Positions 1 through 8,478 of a stretch of 64,000 bases of DNA are shown here, piece by piece. Position 1 is the stretch's first letter. Each line of letters opens with the position of its first letter. The position numbers were made by a program, and so were the translations under genes. This DNA comes from Microcaldota archaeon (GTDB lineage Archaea > Micrarchaeota > Micrarchaeia > Micrarchaeales > Micrarchaeaceae), in assembly GCA_021810105.1 (NCBI GenBank), contig JAJZJM010000002.1, positions 62,001-126,000 of the forward strand. Direction: 5' to 3'. The notes under the pieces are model-generated. The model searched no databases. It was not told the origin of the DNA and saw nothing but the letters and a program-made list of their open reading frames with translations.

Positions 1-1292
1 CGCTTGAGAACAGCATATTCGAGCTTATTGGCAGGGTAAGTGAACTCGGATTCAACAGTGAACGCTTCGACCGTGTTAAAAACTTCCAGAAAGAGCTCGC
101 GATAGTGCCTCTGAGCGCAAAGACAGGCGAGGGAATTGCAGAACTGCTCATGGTTGCAACTGGACTTTCCCAGAGGTATCTTGAGATGCGGCTAAACATA
201 GAGGTGAAAGGCCCTGGCAGAGGCACGATTTTGGAGAAGAAGGAGGTGCGCGGCCTTGGCACAACAATAGACGTAATACTTTATGACGGCTCTCTCAAGA
301 CTAATGACACTATTGCGTTTGCAACCTCTTCCGGAGTAGGGACAGCAAAGATAAAGGCGCTGCTGAAGACCAAACCATTGCAGGAGATACGAGAGAGCTC
401 TAGCAATTTCATGAACATAGAATCAGTAAGCGCAGCTTCCGGAGTAAAAATAAGCGGGACAGGGCTCGATGACGCTCTGCCTGGATCTCCTGTAGTACAG
501 GTAATCAATGGAGACTATTCTACTGAGATAAAATCAGAGATAAGCAATATATTCAAGACAGACAAGCAGGGAGTCGTGCTTAAGACAGACTCTATGGGAA
601 GCCTTGAGGCTCTTTCAAGGCTCATAGAAGCTGCAGGATTCAAAATAAGCAAAAAGGGAATAGGAAGCGTAACAAAAAGAGATGTCATTGATGCTTTTGG
701 GCAGCTATCGGAGAACCAGATTTATTCTGTTGTGCTTGCATTCAACGTGCCTATAGAAGAGGATGCCAAAACCGCCTCTTTCGACAGCGGGATAAAGATA
801 ATATCAGGGGACATAATATACAAGATACTCGACGAATATAAGCTTTTTGTCGATGATAGGCAGAAGAACGTGCTGAGCAAAGCGGAGAGCAGGATAGTCT
901 TCCCTGGAATGGTGGAGGTTTTGCCGCACAGCTGCTTCAGGATGTCGCATCCCGCGATATTCGGAGTCAACGTACTTGAAGGAAGAATAAAAACAGGATG
1001 GCTCCTTATGTCTGATGAAGGCGTAGTAATAGGAAAAATAAAAGGGATACAGAATGAGAAGTCGCCGTTGGAGCTTGCCAAAGCAAATGAAAATGTTGCA
1101 ATATCAATGGATGAGCCGACATTCGGAAGGCAGGTGAGGGAGGGGCAGAAGCTCTACACGAGGGTTACAGACAGCGATGAGCGGATGCTGAAAGGCGAGT
1201 TCTCCTCTTTGATAAATGAGAGGGAATCCGCATTGCTTAAGAAGATATCCGAGATAAAGAAGGCCAGCAAAACGCCCAATAGTATAACATAA
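1..1292 (+). CDS. infB: Translation initiation factor aIF5B, 5'-truncated by window edge
   Basis: C-terminal part of archaeal IF5B/IF2, the GTPase that promotes ribosomal subunit joining. The track starts at an internal GTG (105), but the frame is open from base 3 and reads through KELAIVPLSAKTGEGIAELL, the SAKTGEGI end of the G domain, so this GTG is not the real start. The visible protein then covers domain II (PGRGTILEKKEVRGLGTT), domain III (DSMGSLEAL) and the beta-barrel domain IV (VLEGRIKTGWLL). The N-terminal G1-G4 motifs lie outside the window. No frameshift is visible. Confidence 0.96.
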   Translation, partial: LENSIFELIGRVSELGFNSERFDRVKNFQKELAIVPLSAKTGEGIAELLMVATGLSQRYLEMRLNIEVKGPGRGTILEKKEVRGLGTTIDVILYDGSLKTNDTIAFATSSGVGTAKIKALLKTKPLQEIRESSSNFMNIESVSAASGVKISGTGLDDALPGSPVVQVINGDYSTEIKSEISNIFKTDKQGVVLKTDSMGSLEALSRLIEAAGFKISKKGIGSVTKRDVIDAFGQLSENQIYSVVLAFNVPIEEDAKTASFDSGIKIISGDIIYKILDEYKLFVDDRQKNVLSKAESRIVFPGMVEVLPHSCFRMSHPAIFGVNVLEGRIKTGWLLMSDEGVVIGKIKGIQNEKSPLELAKANENVAISMDEPTFGRQVREGQKLYTRVTDSDERMLKGEFSSLINERESALLKKISEIKKASKTPNSIT

Positions 1293-1340
1293 ATATTATA
1301 AAAACACAAAAATAAATTGCAAAAAATATGTGTTGATGAA

Positions 1341-1754
1341 ATGAGCATTTTAACTAGACAGAGATCCGTATCCGAAGAGACATTGCAAAAGTTCGAGGAT
1401 TTGTTGATAAGCGAGAGGGTGGCGCTGGGCCTTTATATTAAGGATAAGATCACTAGAGAAAAGTTCTGTGACTGCCTATTTTCTACAGTAAAGAAGCTTG
1501 AGCACGTCAACACCCGCTACATATCTAAAGTGACTTTGTCAAATTTGGAGGAGACGGCACAAGAGATCAAGAATGGGCGCTACAATATTTTTAATTTCGA
1601 TACGTCTTTGTCCTTCATTCATAGGAGTTTGATAGTAGATGCATACCCAAGCCAGTTAAAGCAGGAAAAGCACTATGCTAAATTTGTATCGCATTTCTCT
1701 TCTGCTTCGTGGTATGGCACGCGCAAAAGAGTGGAAGCTCTTCTTAGAGAATGA
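1341..1754 (+). CDS. Hypothetical protein, 137 aa
   Basis: Unrecognised soluble protein. The track starts it at TTG 1317; ATG 1341 (MSILTRQRSVSEE) is preferred as the first ordinary start, though no clear Shine-Dalgarno sequence decides it. It is charged and mostly helical in character, with no cysteine motif or membrane segment. It follows aIF5B by about 50 bases on the same strand and converges on the S10 gene. The intervening bases are AT-rich (attataaaaacac) and could hold its promoter. No function is proposed. Confidence 0.6.
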   Translation: MSILTRQRSVSEETLQKFEDLLISERVALGLYIKDKITREKFCDCLFSTVKKLEHVNTRYISKVTLSNLEETAQEIKNGRYNIFNFDTSLSFIHRSLIVDAYPSQLKQEKHYAKFVSHFSSASWYGTRKRVEALLRE

Positions 1755-1776
1755 AAAACCTGATAAAAAAGAGTGC

Positions 1777-2088
1777 CTAACCAGCAAGGCTTATCTCTAT
1801 CTGGACCGTGTCAGGAACAGGTATTCTCATTATCTGCCTTAGGGCCTGTTCGCTTCCATCTATCTCGAGAAGCCTTTTATGGAACCTTATCTGCCACTTC
1901 TCATATGTATGGCTTCCTTGATGCGCAGGTGCTTTCCTTGTTGACTGGCTTATTATCTTTGTAGGAAGAGGTATGGGGCCCTTGCACTTTATGTTGGCCC
2001 CCTGAACTATACTCTTTATCTGGCTTGCTACAGAGTCCACGTCCTTCTTGTTTGTGCTTACTAGCTTTATTATTGCGGTTCCTGCCAT
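1777..2088 (-). CDS. rps10: 30S ribosomal protein S10 (uS10)
   Basis: Small-subunit head protein of 103 residues, the usual archaeal length. The family pattern is clear: an N-terminal strand with KLVSTN, the central GPIPLPTKI loop, then RKAPAHQGSHTYEKWQ and RIPVPDTVQIEI at the end. It lies 12 bases downstream of EF-1A on the same strand. This is the conserved tuf-rps10 end of the archaeal str operon, so the two are probably co-transcribed. Confidence 0.97.
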   Translation of the reverse strand: MAGTAIIKLVSTNKKDVDSVASQIKSIVQGANIKCKGPIPLPTKIISQSTRKAPAHQGSHTYEKWQIRFHKRLLEIDGSEQALRQIMRIPVPDTVQIEISLAG

Positions 2089-2100
2089 CTATTCACTCCA

Positions 2101-3369
2101 TCATTTTACAGGAGTGACATCCAGTATGATGCCTGCACCTATTGTCTCTCCCATATCACGTATGGCGAACCTTCCGAGCGGCTTGAAGTCGCTGAACTTC
2201 TCCAAAGACACGGGTTTTGTGGGCTTTATCTTTACTATTGCCACGTCTCCGGTCTTTATTGTCTGAGGGTTCTGCTCTACAGTCTGGCCAGTCTTCGGAT
2301 CCTTTCTTTCGAGTATGTCAGTGAATGTGCATGCTATCTGTGCAGTATGTATGTGGAAGACTGGGGTATATCCTCTTGCTATGACATTCTGGTGGTGCAG
2401 AACCACTACCTGAGCCTTAAATTCTGATGCCACCGTAGGAGGATTGCTTGCGGGGCCTACCACGTCTCCCCTCTTTATGTCCTTCTTCTCTATTCCTTTT
2501 ACATTGAAGCCTATGTTGTCTCCAGGCTCTGCCCTCTGCAGTTGCTGGTGGTGCATCTCTATGCTTTTGACTTCGGTCTTTACGCCTCCAGGCATTATTA
2601 TAACCTGGTCTCCGGCCTTTAGTATTCCGCTCTCTATCCTTCCTACAGGCACTGTTCCGAATCCAGATATGCTGAATACGTCCTGTATTGGCAATCTAAG
2701 AGGCTTGTCTGTTGGTTTTTCCGGTACCTTGAGCAGATCCAATGCCTCAAGAAGGCTTGGGCCTGTATACCATGGAGTCTTTGCAGATTTCGTCTTTACA
2801 TTGCTGCCCTCTATGGCAGAGTACGGTATAAAGTTAACCTGATCCAGCTTGAAGCCGAACGACTTTAGCAGGTCTCCTACAGATTTCTTTACGTCCTCAT
2901 ATTTCTGCTGCGAGAATTCTACTTCGTCCATTTTGTTTACTCCGACTATTACCTGACCTACGCCAAGTACGCTTATAAGTATTGCGTGCTCCCTTGTCTG
3001 AGCCTGTATTCCGTCCTTTGCGCTGACTACCAAGACTGCCGCATCTGCCTGGCTTGCTCCAGTTATCATATTCTTTACGAAGTCCCTGTGGCCAGGTGCG
3101 TCTATTATAGTAAAGTAGTATTTTGCTGTCTGGAAATCCCTGTGCTGTATGTCTATAGTGATTCCACGTTCACGCTCTTCCTTTAGCGTGTCCATAACGA
3201 ATGCGAATTCGAAAGTAGGCTTGTTTACCTTAGCCGCCTCTTCCTTGTACCTTGCCATATCTCTGTCAGTTATCGCCCCTGTTTCGTAGAGGAGCCTTCC
3301 AACTGTCGTAGACTTTCCGTGGTCTACGTGACCTATAAAGATCAAATTCATGTGTGGTTTTTCTGCCAT
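2101..3369 (-). CDS. tuf: Elongation factor 1-alpha (EF-1A)
   Basis: GTPase that delivers aminoacyl-tRNA to the ribosome. It is 422 residues, normal for archaea. The P-loop GHVDHGKST is at about residues 13-21, DAPGHRDF is the G3 region and NKMD the G4 motif; barrel domains II and III follow, ending [13 protein letters not shown] 3369 is supported by an AGGTGA Shine-Dalgarno sequence six bases upstream. It is followed by rps10 in the same direction. Nothing is degenerate. Confidence 0.98.
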   Translation of the reverse strand: MAEKPHMNLIFIGHVDHGKSTTVGRLLYETGAITDRDMARYKEEAAKVNKPTFEFAFVMDTLKEERERGITIDIQHRDFQTAKYYFTIIDAPGHRDFVKNMITGASQADAAVLVVSAKDGIQAQTREHAILISVLGVGQVIVGVNKMDEVEFSQQKYEDVKKSVGDLLKSFGFKLDQVNFIPYSAIEGSNVKTKSAKTPWYTGPSLLEALDLLKVPEKPTDKPLRLPIQDVFSISGFGTVPVGRIESGILKAGDQVIIMPGGVKTEVKSIEMHHQQLQRAEPGDNIGFNVKGIEKKDIKRGDVVGPASNPPTVASEFKAQVVVLHHQNVIARGYTPVFHIHTAQIACTFTDILERKDPKTGQTVEQNPQTIKTGDVAIVKIKPTKPVSLEKFSDFKPLGRFAIRDMGETIGAGIILDVTPVK

Positions 3370-3621
3370 AGTTTCACCTAAATCAATATAAATGCCTATT
3401 TTCTGTCGAGGAATAAGCAGTATGTTTCTGTAGAAAACTAATAAAAACCTATGCCTTTTAAGCGGGAAATAAAATTACGCCCAAAATCTCTTAATTTAAC
3501 AATGCGACTAAACCGCATTTGCCTGTTTTAGAGTTTTGCGCGGGAGCCTAATTTATAGAAAGGTTTTTATAACAATTTGTTCATATCAGACGTGCCGCTA
3601 AAGCGGTAGAACGGTGACTTG

Positions 3622-3741
3622 ATGAAAGATGTATATGTTTTGGCAGCAGCAGAAGAAGAAGACGAAGGCGACGACGAAGAAGGAGATGATGACGAAGATT
3701 GGGAAGACGATGAAGAGGATGATGAAGAAGGCGATGAATAA
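3622..3741 (+). CDS. Candidate 39-aa highly acidic protein
   Basis: This small ORF is missing from the supplied track, which lists only its serine-rich antisense shadows. ATG 3622 is preceded by GGTGAC, a plausible ribosome site though close to the start. A TATA-like TTTTTATAAC lies about 55 bases upstream. An in-frame TAG at 3607 limits the N-terminus. The protein has a short hydrophobic start (MKDVYVLAAA), then about 29 residues that are nearly all Glu/Asp with a few Gly and one Trp. It could be a chaperone-like or nucleic-acid-mimicking tail protein. It could also be simple GAA/GAT repeat DNA that happens to be open. Function unknown. Confidence 0.45.
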   Translation: MKDVYVLAAAEEEDEGDDEEGDDDEDWEDDEEDDEEGDE

Positions 3742-3853
3742 TCCTCTTCCTGCATATCGCAGTCAATAAAACCTTTCCTTATCGAAAGAGTATTAAGCTT
3801 TAAGGCGCAGTATCTTAATGCCAGCTGTTTCTAGTTTCTAGATGTGAAAAACC

Positions 3854-6007
3854 ATGGTAAACGGGTTAGAACTTACGGTTGCAAGCGCACTCGTAACTGA
3901 TGATGGAAAGAGCATAGCCAGGATAGACTCTAAAGCGAGGAAGCTTTTGGAGGTAAGCTCTGGAGATGTTGTGGAGATAAAAGGCAAGCGCAGGTCTACG
4001 GCAGCCATAGTTATGCCCGCTCACCAGCAGGATGAAGGCCTGGATTTCGTACGCGTAGACGGGAGGATAAGGCAGAACCTTGGAATAGGAATAGGCGATA
4101 GGGTATTTGTAACCAAAGCGGATGCAAAGGATGCAGAGAAAGTCATACTGGCTCCACCTCCAAATCAAAGAACCCCGATATCACCGGATTTTGCGGAATA
4201 TGCCAAAAATAAGCTTGATGACAAGCCTCTTGTGAGGGGAGACGTTGTACCGATACCTATGTTCGGATACGTATTCAACTTCATAGTTGCGCAGACTTCG
4301 CCTCACGGAGTTGTAAGAGTGGGAAGGCGCACAGAAGTGGTTGTAAGATCTGAACCAATATCCGAATCAATGGTCAAGATAGGAGATGTTCATTACGAAG
4401 ATATTGGGGGCCTAAAGAATGAGATACAGAAGATAAGGGAGATGGTAGAGCTGCCCATAAGGTATCCAGAATTATTTGAAAGGCTTGGGATAGAGCCGCC
4501 GAAAGGAGTGCTTCTGTTTGGAGCGCCTGGAACTGGAAAGACGCTGCTTGCGAAAGCTGTCGCAAACGAATCTGATGCTCACTTTATAGACATATCAGGC
4601 CCTGAACTTGTCAGCAAATTCGTAGGGGAGAGCGAAGAGAAGCTTAGGGAGATATTCAATGAGGCAAAAGAGAAAGCGCCAACTATAATATTCATGGATG
4701 AGATAGACGCAATGGTGCCTAAGAGAGAGGAGGCGACAAACGAAGTAGAAAGAAGAATGGTATCACAGCTTCTTGCGCTTCTAGACGGAATAGGATCCAG
4801 AGGCCAGGTAATAGTAATAGGCGCAACAAACAGGCCGAATGCGATAGACCCTGCGCTTAGAAGGCCAGGAAGATTCGACAGAGAGATAGAGATAGGAGTT
4901 CCAGATAGGAATGCGAGAAAGGAGATACTCCAGATACATACAAGAAACATGCCGTTAAAAGACGTCAACCTTGACGAACTCGCAAGCATGACACACGGTT
5001 ACACTGGCGCAGACCTTACAGCGCTTGCAAGGGAGGGGGCGATGTGCACGCTCAGAAAGATACTTCCGATGATAATAGACAAGAAGTCCATACCTAACGA
5101 GATACTGATGAACCTTAACGTGACCATGGATGATTTCATAAACGCTTTCAACAGCATACAGCCAAGTGCGCTCAGGGAGGTCTTTGTAGAGAGGCCCAAT
5201 GTACACTGGGAGGATGTTGGAGGCTTGGCATCTGTAAAAGAGCAGCTGAAAGAGGCTGTTGAGATGCCTGTAAAGAACCCAGAAGCGTTCGAGAAGATGG
5301 GCATACGCCCTGTGAAAGGCATACTTCTTGTCGGAGCGCCAGGAACTGGAAAAACTATGCTTGCTAAGGCCGTGGCCACAGAAAGGGAATCAAACTTCAT
5401 CTCTATAAAAGGGCCTGAGCTGCTCAGCAAATACGTAGGTGAGAGCGAAAAGGCGACGCGAGAGGTATTCAGAAAGGCGAGGCAGGCGGCCCCGTGCATT
5501 ATATTCATAGATGAGATCGACTCGATAGCGGGCACGCGCGACGGAAGCAGGGGAGATTCCATGGTAACTGAGAGAGTCGTGGACACCCTTCTAACTGAAT
5601 TGGATGGGCTGCAGGATATGAAGGGAATAGTTGTGCTTGCTGCAACAAACAGGCCAGATATAATAGACCCTGCGCTTATGAGACCGGGACGTTTTGACAA
5701 GATAATAGAGATACCAATGCCTGATGAGGAGACAAGGTTGTCGATATTAAAAGTGCACACAAAGCGCATGCCATTATCAAAGGAGATTCGCCTTGAGGAG
5801 CTTGCTGTGGACCTGGAGGGCTACACTGGTGCAGAGATAGAAAATGTGTGCAGAGAAGCTGGAATGCGGGCTATACGTATGAAAAAGGCGAGCGTATCCA
5901 AAGAGGATTTTGAATTCGCGCTAAAAGAGATAAAACCTGCAGTGCCAAAGCATCTGGCAGAGAAGATAAAGAAATTCAAGTCTGAGCCGGAAAATATGTA
6001 TAGGTAA
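3854..6007 (+). CDS. cdc48: Cdc48/VAT-type AAA+ ATPase
   Basis: Archaeal p97 homologue that unfolds proteins, often upstream of the proteasome. It is 717 residues with the family order: N domain (1 to about 185), D1 and D2. Walker A GAPGTGKT is near 223-230 and 494-501, and Walker B DE near 282-283 and 553-554. Arginine-finger-type RRPGRFD and MRPGRFD sequences are in both rings. The last three residues, Met-Tyr-Arg, fit the HbYX pattern that docks ATPases on the 20S proteasome. Start ATG 3854 has GTGA a few bases upstream. It was followed by a small membrane-protein gene that is now disrupted. Confidence 0.98.
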   Translation: MVNGLELTVASALVTDDGKSIARIDSKARKLLEVSSGDVVEIKGKRRSTAAIVMPAHQQDEGLDFVRVDGRIRQNLGIGIGDRVFVTKADAKDAEKVILAPPPNQRTPISPDFAEYAKNKLDDKPLVRGDVVPIPMFGYVFNFIVAQTSPHGVVRVGRRTEVVVRSEPISESMVKIGDVHYEDIGGLKNEIQKIREMVELPIRYPELFERLGIEPPKGVLLFGAPGTGKTLLAKAVANESDAHFIDISGPELVSKFVGESEEKLREIFNEAKEKAPTIIFMDEIDAMVPKREEATNEVERRMVSQLLALLDGIGSRGQVIVIGATNRPNAIDPALRRPGRFDREIEIGVPDRNARKEILQIHTRNMPLKDVNLDELASMTHGYTGADLTALAREGAMCTLRKILPMIIDKKSIPNEILMNLNVTMDDFINAFNSIQPSALREVFVERPNVHWEDVGGLASVKEQLKEAVEMPVKNPEAFEKMGIRPVKGILLVGAPGTGKTMLAKAVATERESNFISIKGPELLSKYVGESEKATREVFRKARQAAPCIIFIDEIDSIAGTRDGSRGDSMVTERVVDTLLTELDGLQDMKGIVVLAATNRPDIIDPALMRPGRFDKIIEIPMPDEETRLSILKVHTKRMPLSKEIRLEELAVDLEGYTGAEIENVCREAGMRAIRMKKASVSKEDFEFALKEIKPAVPKHLAEKIKKFKSEPENMYR

Positions 6008-6136
6008 TTGCATGGCTGATGAAAACCCAAACTGGGTAGGCATGGGAATTGCAGCCGTACTTGTATTGATAGGAATTGCTGCTATTGTTGGCGCGTATAG
6101 ATACGGTTTCGCTGGCATAGGTTCGTTTGCTTCATC

Positions 6137-6330
6137 AATATTCTGGTGGGTGACATCCTCCCACCACTGAAGGTGGTGGGCTTCCAATGACGGTTTTTTG
6201 ATTGGTCATCTTGAACCACCAAGTATAGTTCCTGATTCACCGACGGCTGCCTCCTGTAGTTGAGGTCTTACAACGTCTCCAGAGGCGTTACTTCCCGCAT
6301 GTCCTGCGGTAGTCAGGATATTTATTGAGG
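6137..6330 (-). ncRNA. Predicted omega-RNA (reRNA) of the tnpB element
   Basis: Inferred by family position only. In IS200/IS605 elements the guide RNA comes from the 3' end of tnpB through the right end, and its guide is the flanking DNA. Here that transcript runs leftward through the 6160-6180 hairpin and would take its guide from the SHOCT gene, starting GATGAAGCAAACGAAC. The 5' boundary is arbitrary; no promoter was identified. Confidence 0.35.
6160..6180. repeat. End hairpin of the IS element, tnpB 3' side
   Basis: Perfect 8-bp inverted repeat CCCACCAC / GTGGTGGG with loop TGAAG, about 20 bases inside the element boundary. Relative to tnpB this is the right end. It is the expected TnpA-recognition hairpin and would also lie within the guide-RNA scaffold. 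Confidence 0.8.
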
Positions 6331-7399
6331 CATTCAAATCTCTGTCAATCTTCAGTCCACAATTTTGACAGAGATATGTCCTTTCACTCAATCCTATATC
6401 CTGTATGTTTCCACATTTACTGCATGTCCTTGTTGTGTTCCTTGGGTTCACGCCGACAACCCTGCAACCAGCACTTTCAGCCTTGTAACAAAGATATTGG
6501 GTGAAATTGCCCCAAGAAGCATCCGTTATCTGTCTTGCAAGATTATGGTTCTTTGCCATGTTTGCAATCTTCAGTTCCTCGTATGCAATGGATGAGTATG
6601 AATTTACAAGACGATATGAGGTCTTGTGAAGAAAGTCGTCCCTCTGCCTTGCGATATGTTCCGATATCCTTGCAAGTTTTATCTTTGCCTTTCTCCTATT
6701 CTTGCCCCCTTTCTTCTTGTTTGAGAGCCTTCTCTGGATTGTTTTCAGTTTGTCGATGGATTTATTCGAGATTCTCGGATTTGGGATTCTTGTTCCATCA
6801 GACAAAGTTGCATATTCCTTTAGTCCCAAGTCCATCCCTACTTGTGGTTTATTGTTTGAGAAGAGAGAGGTATCTTCCTTTTCAGTGGAAAATGTGATAT
6901 ACCATTCCTGCGATTTTGTCTGTTTTATCGCCATTGTTTTTATCTTTCCTTCCATATCTCTGTGGTTGACAAAGTTTATCCTGCCGATTTTTGAAACGGA
7001 AACCATTTTCTTTTCGAGTTTGAAACCAGATTGTGGGTATGTCAATGAAGAGATGTATGATTTGAAACGTGGGAAACCTCCCTTGACTTTCTTTCCCTGT
7101 TTTCTTTCCTTTATCCTTCTGAAGAAGTTCTTGTATGCCCCTGAGACTCTGTCCGCGACATTCTGGCAGACTTGGGAATATAGTTCATTGAATTCTGGGT
7201 TCTTCTTTTTGAGTTTTGTAATCCACTTGTTCATGTCGTATTTCGTGAAGGTCTTTCCTGTTTCCTTGAAGTATTTTTGTGATTGTTCAAGAAGGAGGTT
7301 GTAGAGTTGTTTCGATAGATACATCTGACGGTTGAGTGTTGATTTCTGCGACTGCGACGGATATGCCCTGTATTTGTACGTCTTTTTCAAGATGAACAT
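6206..7399 (-). CDS. tnpB: TnpB, RNA-guided nuclease of IS200/IS605 elements
   Basis: 397-residue TnpB with an N-terminal helix-turn-helix region and a C-terminal RuvC nuclease split as usual. RuvC-I has D190 in VGMDLGLKEYATLSDG and RuvC-II has E274/E275 in IAYEELKIANM. A four-cysteine zinc knuckle follows (C326, C329, C344, C347), and RuvC-III has D354 in DRDLNASINIL. All catalytic acids and zinc ligands are present, so the protein looks functional. The C-terminal tail (AGHAGSNASGDV) is typical of the family. Known TnpBs cut DNA next to a short TAM using an omega-RNA and help retain the element. It is antisense to the disrupted host gene. Confidence 0.95.
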   Translation of the reverse strand: MFILKKTYKYRAYPSQSQKSTLNRQMYLSKQLYNLLLEQSQKYFKETGKTFTKYDMNKWITKLKKKNPEFNELYSQVCQNVADRVSGAYKNFFRRIKERKQGKKVKGGFPRFKSYISSLTYPQSGFKLEKKMVSVSKIGRINFVNHRDMEGKIKTMAIKQTKSQEWYITFSTEKEDTSLFSNNKPQVGMDLGLKEYATLSDGTRIPNPRISNKSIDKLKTIQRRLSNKKKGGKNRRKAKIKLARISEHIARQRDDFLHKTSYRLVNSYSSIAYEELKIANMAKNHNLARQITDASWGNFTQYLCYKAESAGCRVVGVNPRNTTRTCSKCGNIQDIGLSERTYLCQNCGLKIDRDLNASINILTTAGHAGSNASGDVVRPQLQEAAVGESGTILGGSR

Positions 7400-7445
7400 A
7401 TCCTTTTCACCATTAAATCTTATATGTGTTGCGGTTCGCTTTCAT

Positions 7446-7465
7446 CCCACGATTGAAATCGTGGG
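7446..7465. repeat. End hairpin of the IS element, tnpB 5' side
   Basis: Perfect 8-bp inverted repeat CCCACGAT / ATCGTGGG with loop TGAA, about 32 bases inside the boundary. The stem start (CCCAC) and loop match the opposite-end hairpin, which supports the element ends. Confidence 0.8.
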
Positions 7466-7742
7466 TTTTCCCGCTCACATTTATAATCGGAATATTCTTC
7501 TTTTTCTTTATAATTAGGTGGTGGCTGTTCGGAGGGTCCTGCCAATTTCCATTTTATTCCGGGAGAAGGAGATACAGGCATAATGGAGACGCGTACTATA
7601 TACTGAAAGAGAGGTACGCGAAAGGAGAGATATCAAAAAAAGAGTATGAAGAGAGAATGAAAGGTCTTGATGAATATTAAGTTGCTGAATGCTGCGAATT
7701 GTTGCAGTATGTTTTTAATCCTTCATGGCAATCTATTTGCAA

Positions 7743-7859
7743 GGAGGGGTAGCTCAGCCTGGTTAGAGCGCTAGACTCATATGCTAAGCATTATGAGTGA
7801 AGAGCTATGTGCTATGACGAGAAATCTAGAGATCGCGAGTTCAAATCTCGCCCCCTCCA
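7743..7859 (+). tRNA. tRNA with CAU anticodon (elongator Met, or Ile2), with intron
   Basis: The acceptor stem GGAGGGG pairs with CCCCTCC and the discriminator is A. The D arm is AGCTCAGCCTGGTTAGAGC, the anticodon stem CTAGA/TCTAG, and the T arm GCGAG TTCAAAT CTCGC. After removing the 42-nt intron the loop is CTCATAA, giving anticodon CAU. Elongator Met and lysidine/agmatidine-type Ile2 cannot be separated by eye. A TTTTTAAT box about 30 bases upstream is a plausible promoter. Confidence 0.93.
7782..7823 (+). other. tRNA intron at canonical position 37/38, 42 nt
   Basis: The insert lies one base after the anticodon, the usual archaeal site for the splicing endonuclease. Next to the CTAGA/TCTAG stem, CUC can pair with GAG just upstream of an AAA bulge, giving a slightly imperfect bulge-helix-bulge. 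The intron start can also fold back on the anticodon (CTCATATGC against GCATTATGAG). Confidence 0.85.
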
Positions 7860-7905
7860 AGTCCATGCTGCGATGCCCAATGGCTTCGGTGTTTGGAAAA
7901 CAGAA

Positions 7906-8478
7906 CTAATATAGAAGCAGTACAACCAAATCTTCGAAAAAATAATGCTTTTTAAATAAGAGCTGGGCGCCTTTTGTTGCAATATCTTTCTCGTAATGGT
8001 TATGTCCGCTTTCGAGGAGCAGAGCTATGCCACCCTTATCAAGAAAACCCTTGTACTTTTCCAGAAACGATTCTATAAGCTCCCTGCCCTCTTTGCCGCC
8101 ATCAAGCGCCCTTTGGATCTTGTTTTCTTTCATGCTTTGTATCGGCTTTGATGGGAGATATGGAGGATTGAATATTATGGCATCAAACGCACCGGTTATG
8201 TTTGAGAACATGTCGCTCTTCAAGAATCTGCCGTTTACTCCGTTTGTCTTAGCATTCTCTTCCGCGCACTTTATCGCTTCAGTGTCAATATCTGAGAAAG
8301 TCACATCGCACCCTTTCTTTGCAGCTACAATGCCCTGTATGCCAGAACCAGTCCCGAGATCGAGGACCTTTCCGCGGGTATGCTTCTCTACAGCTTCCGC
8401 CAATAAAAAAGAGTCCTCCCTGGGAAAATAGACGTCGTTTTTGCACTTCAGCGTGAGTGTATCCGCAATCAATCCCAT
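7906..8478 (-). CDS. HemK2/Mtq2-type N5-glutamine methyltransferase
   Basis: SAM-dependent methyltransferase of 190 residues, a single Rossmann domain without the N-terminal helical domain of bacterial PrmC. Motif I is DLGTGSG (residues 40-46) and the catalytic NPPY is at 104-107, preceded by YFPREDSFLLAEAV, typical of the archaeal/eukaryotic Mtq2 group. That group methylates the GGQ glutamine of release factor aRF1/eRF1. The ATG overlaps the end of the upstream antiporter gene by 10 bases, indicating translational coupling. Confidence 0.88.
   Translation of the reverse strand: MGLIADTLTLKCKNDVYFPREDSFLLAEAVEKHTRGKVLDLGTGSGIQGIVAAKKGCDVTFSDIDTEAIKCAEENAKTNGVNGRFLKSDMFSNITGAFDAIIFNPPYLPSKPIQSMKENKIQRALDGGKEGRELIESFLEKYKGFLDKGGIALLLESGHNHYEKDIATKGAQLLFKKHYFFEDLVVLLLY

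Larger units (their letters stand above)
6137..7497 (-). mobile_element. tnpB-only IS200/IS605-family element (IS1341-like)
   Basis: About 1.35 kb carrying a single tnpB and no tnpA, so it would need a TnpA supplied in trans to move. Both ends carry subterminal hairpins with a CCCAC stem and TGAA-type loop. The flanks share AATATTC (6137-6143 and 7491-7497), so the junction is uncertain by 7 bases; the true element is 1354 bases. Single-strand insertion next to a short target without target duplication is the rule for this family and fits. The element sits inside a coding frame that is exactly restored by its removal. Confidence 0.85.
6012..7680 (+). pseudogene. Small SHOCT-domain membrane protein gene split by an IS200/IS605-type insertion
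   Basis: The 5' half (6012-6143) begins MADENPNWVG with one hydrophobic segment (about residues 11-28). The 3' half (7498-7680) continues FFFFIIRWWLF and ends with a SHOCT-like helix pair (YYILKERYAKGEISKKEYEE). Deleting the element plus one copy of the repeated AATATTC joins the halves in frame as a 104-residue protein: two membrane segments, a basic linker and a C-terminal SHOCT domain. As it stands, the 5' half runs into the element and stops after about 52 residues. The 84-aa ORF in the track (7426-7680) is only the 3' half plus element sequence. The gene starts 4 bases after cdc48. Confidence 0.85.

Noticed and set aside
3567-3766. Two minus-strand ORFs (Ser/Pro-rich and Arg/Leu-rich)
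   Set aside because: They are antisense reads of the GAA/GAT-rich acidic ORF on the plus strand; composition is an artefact of the repeat.
7426-7680. 84-aa ORF starting inside the IS element
   Set aside because: Its first ~24 residues are element sequence; the rest is the 3' half of the split SHOCT gene.
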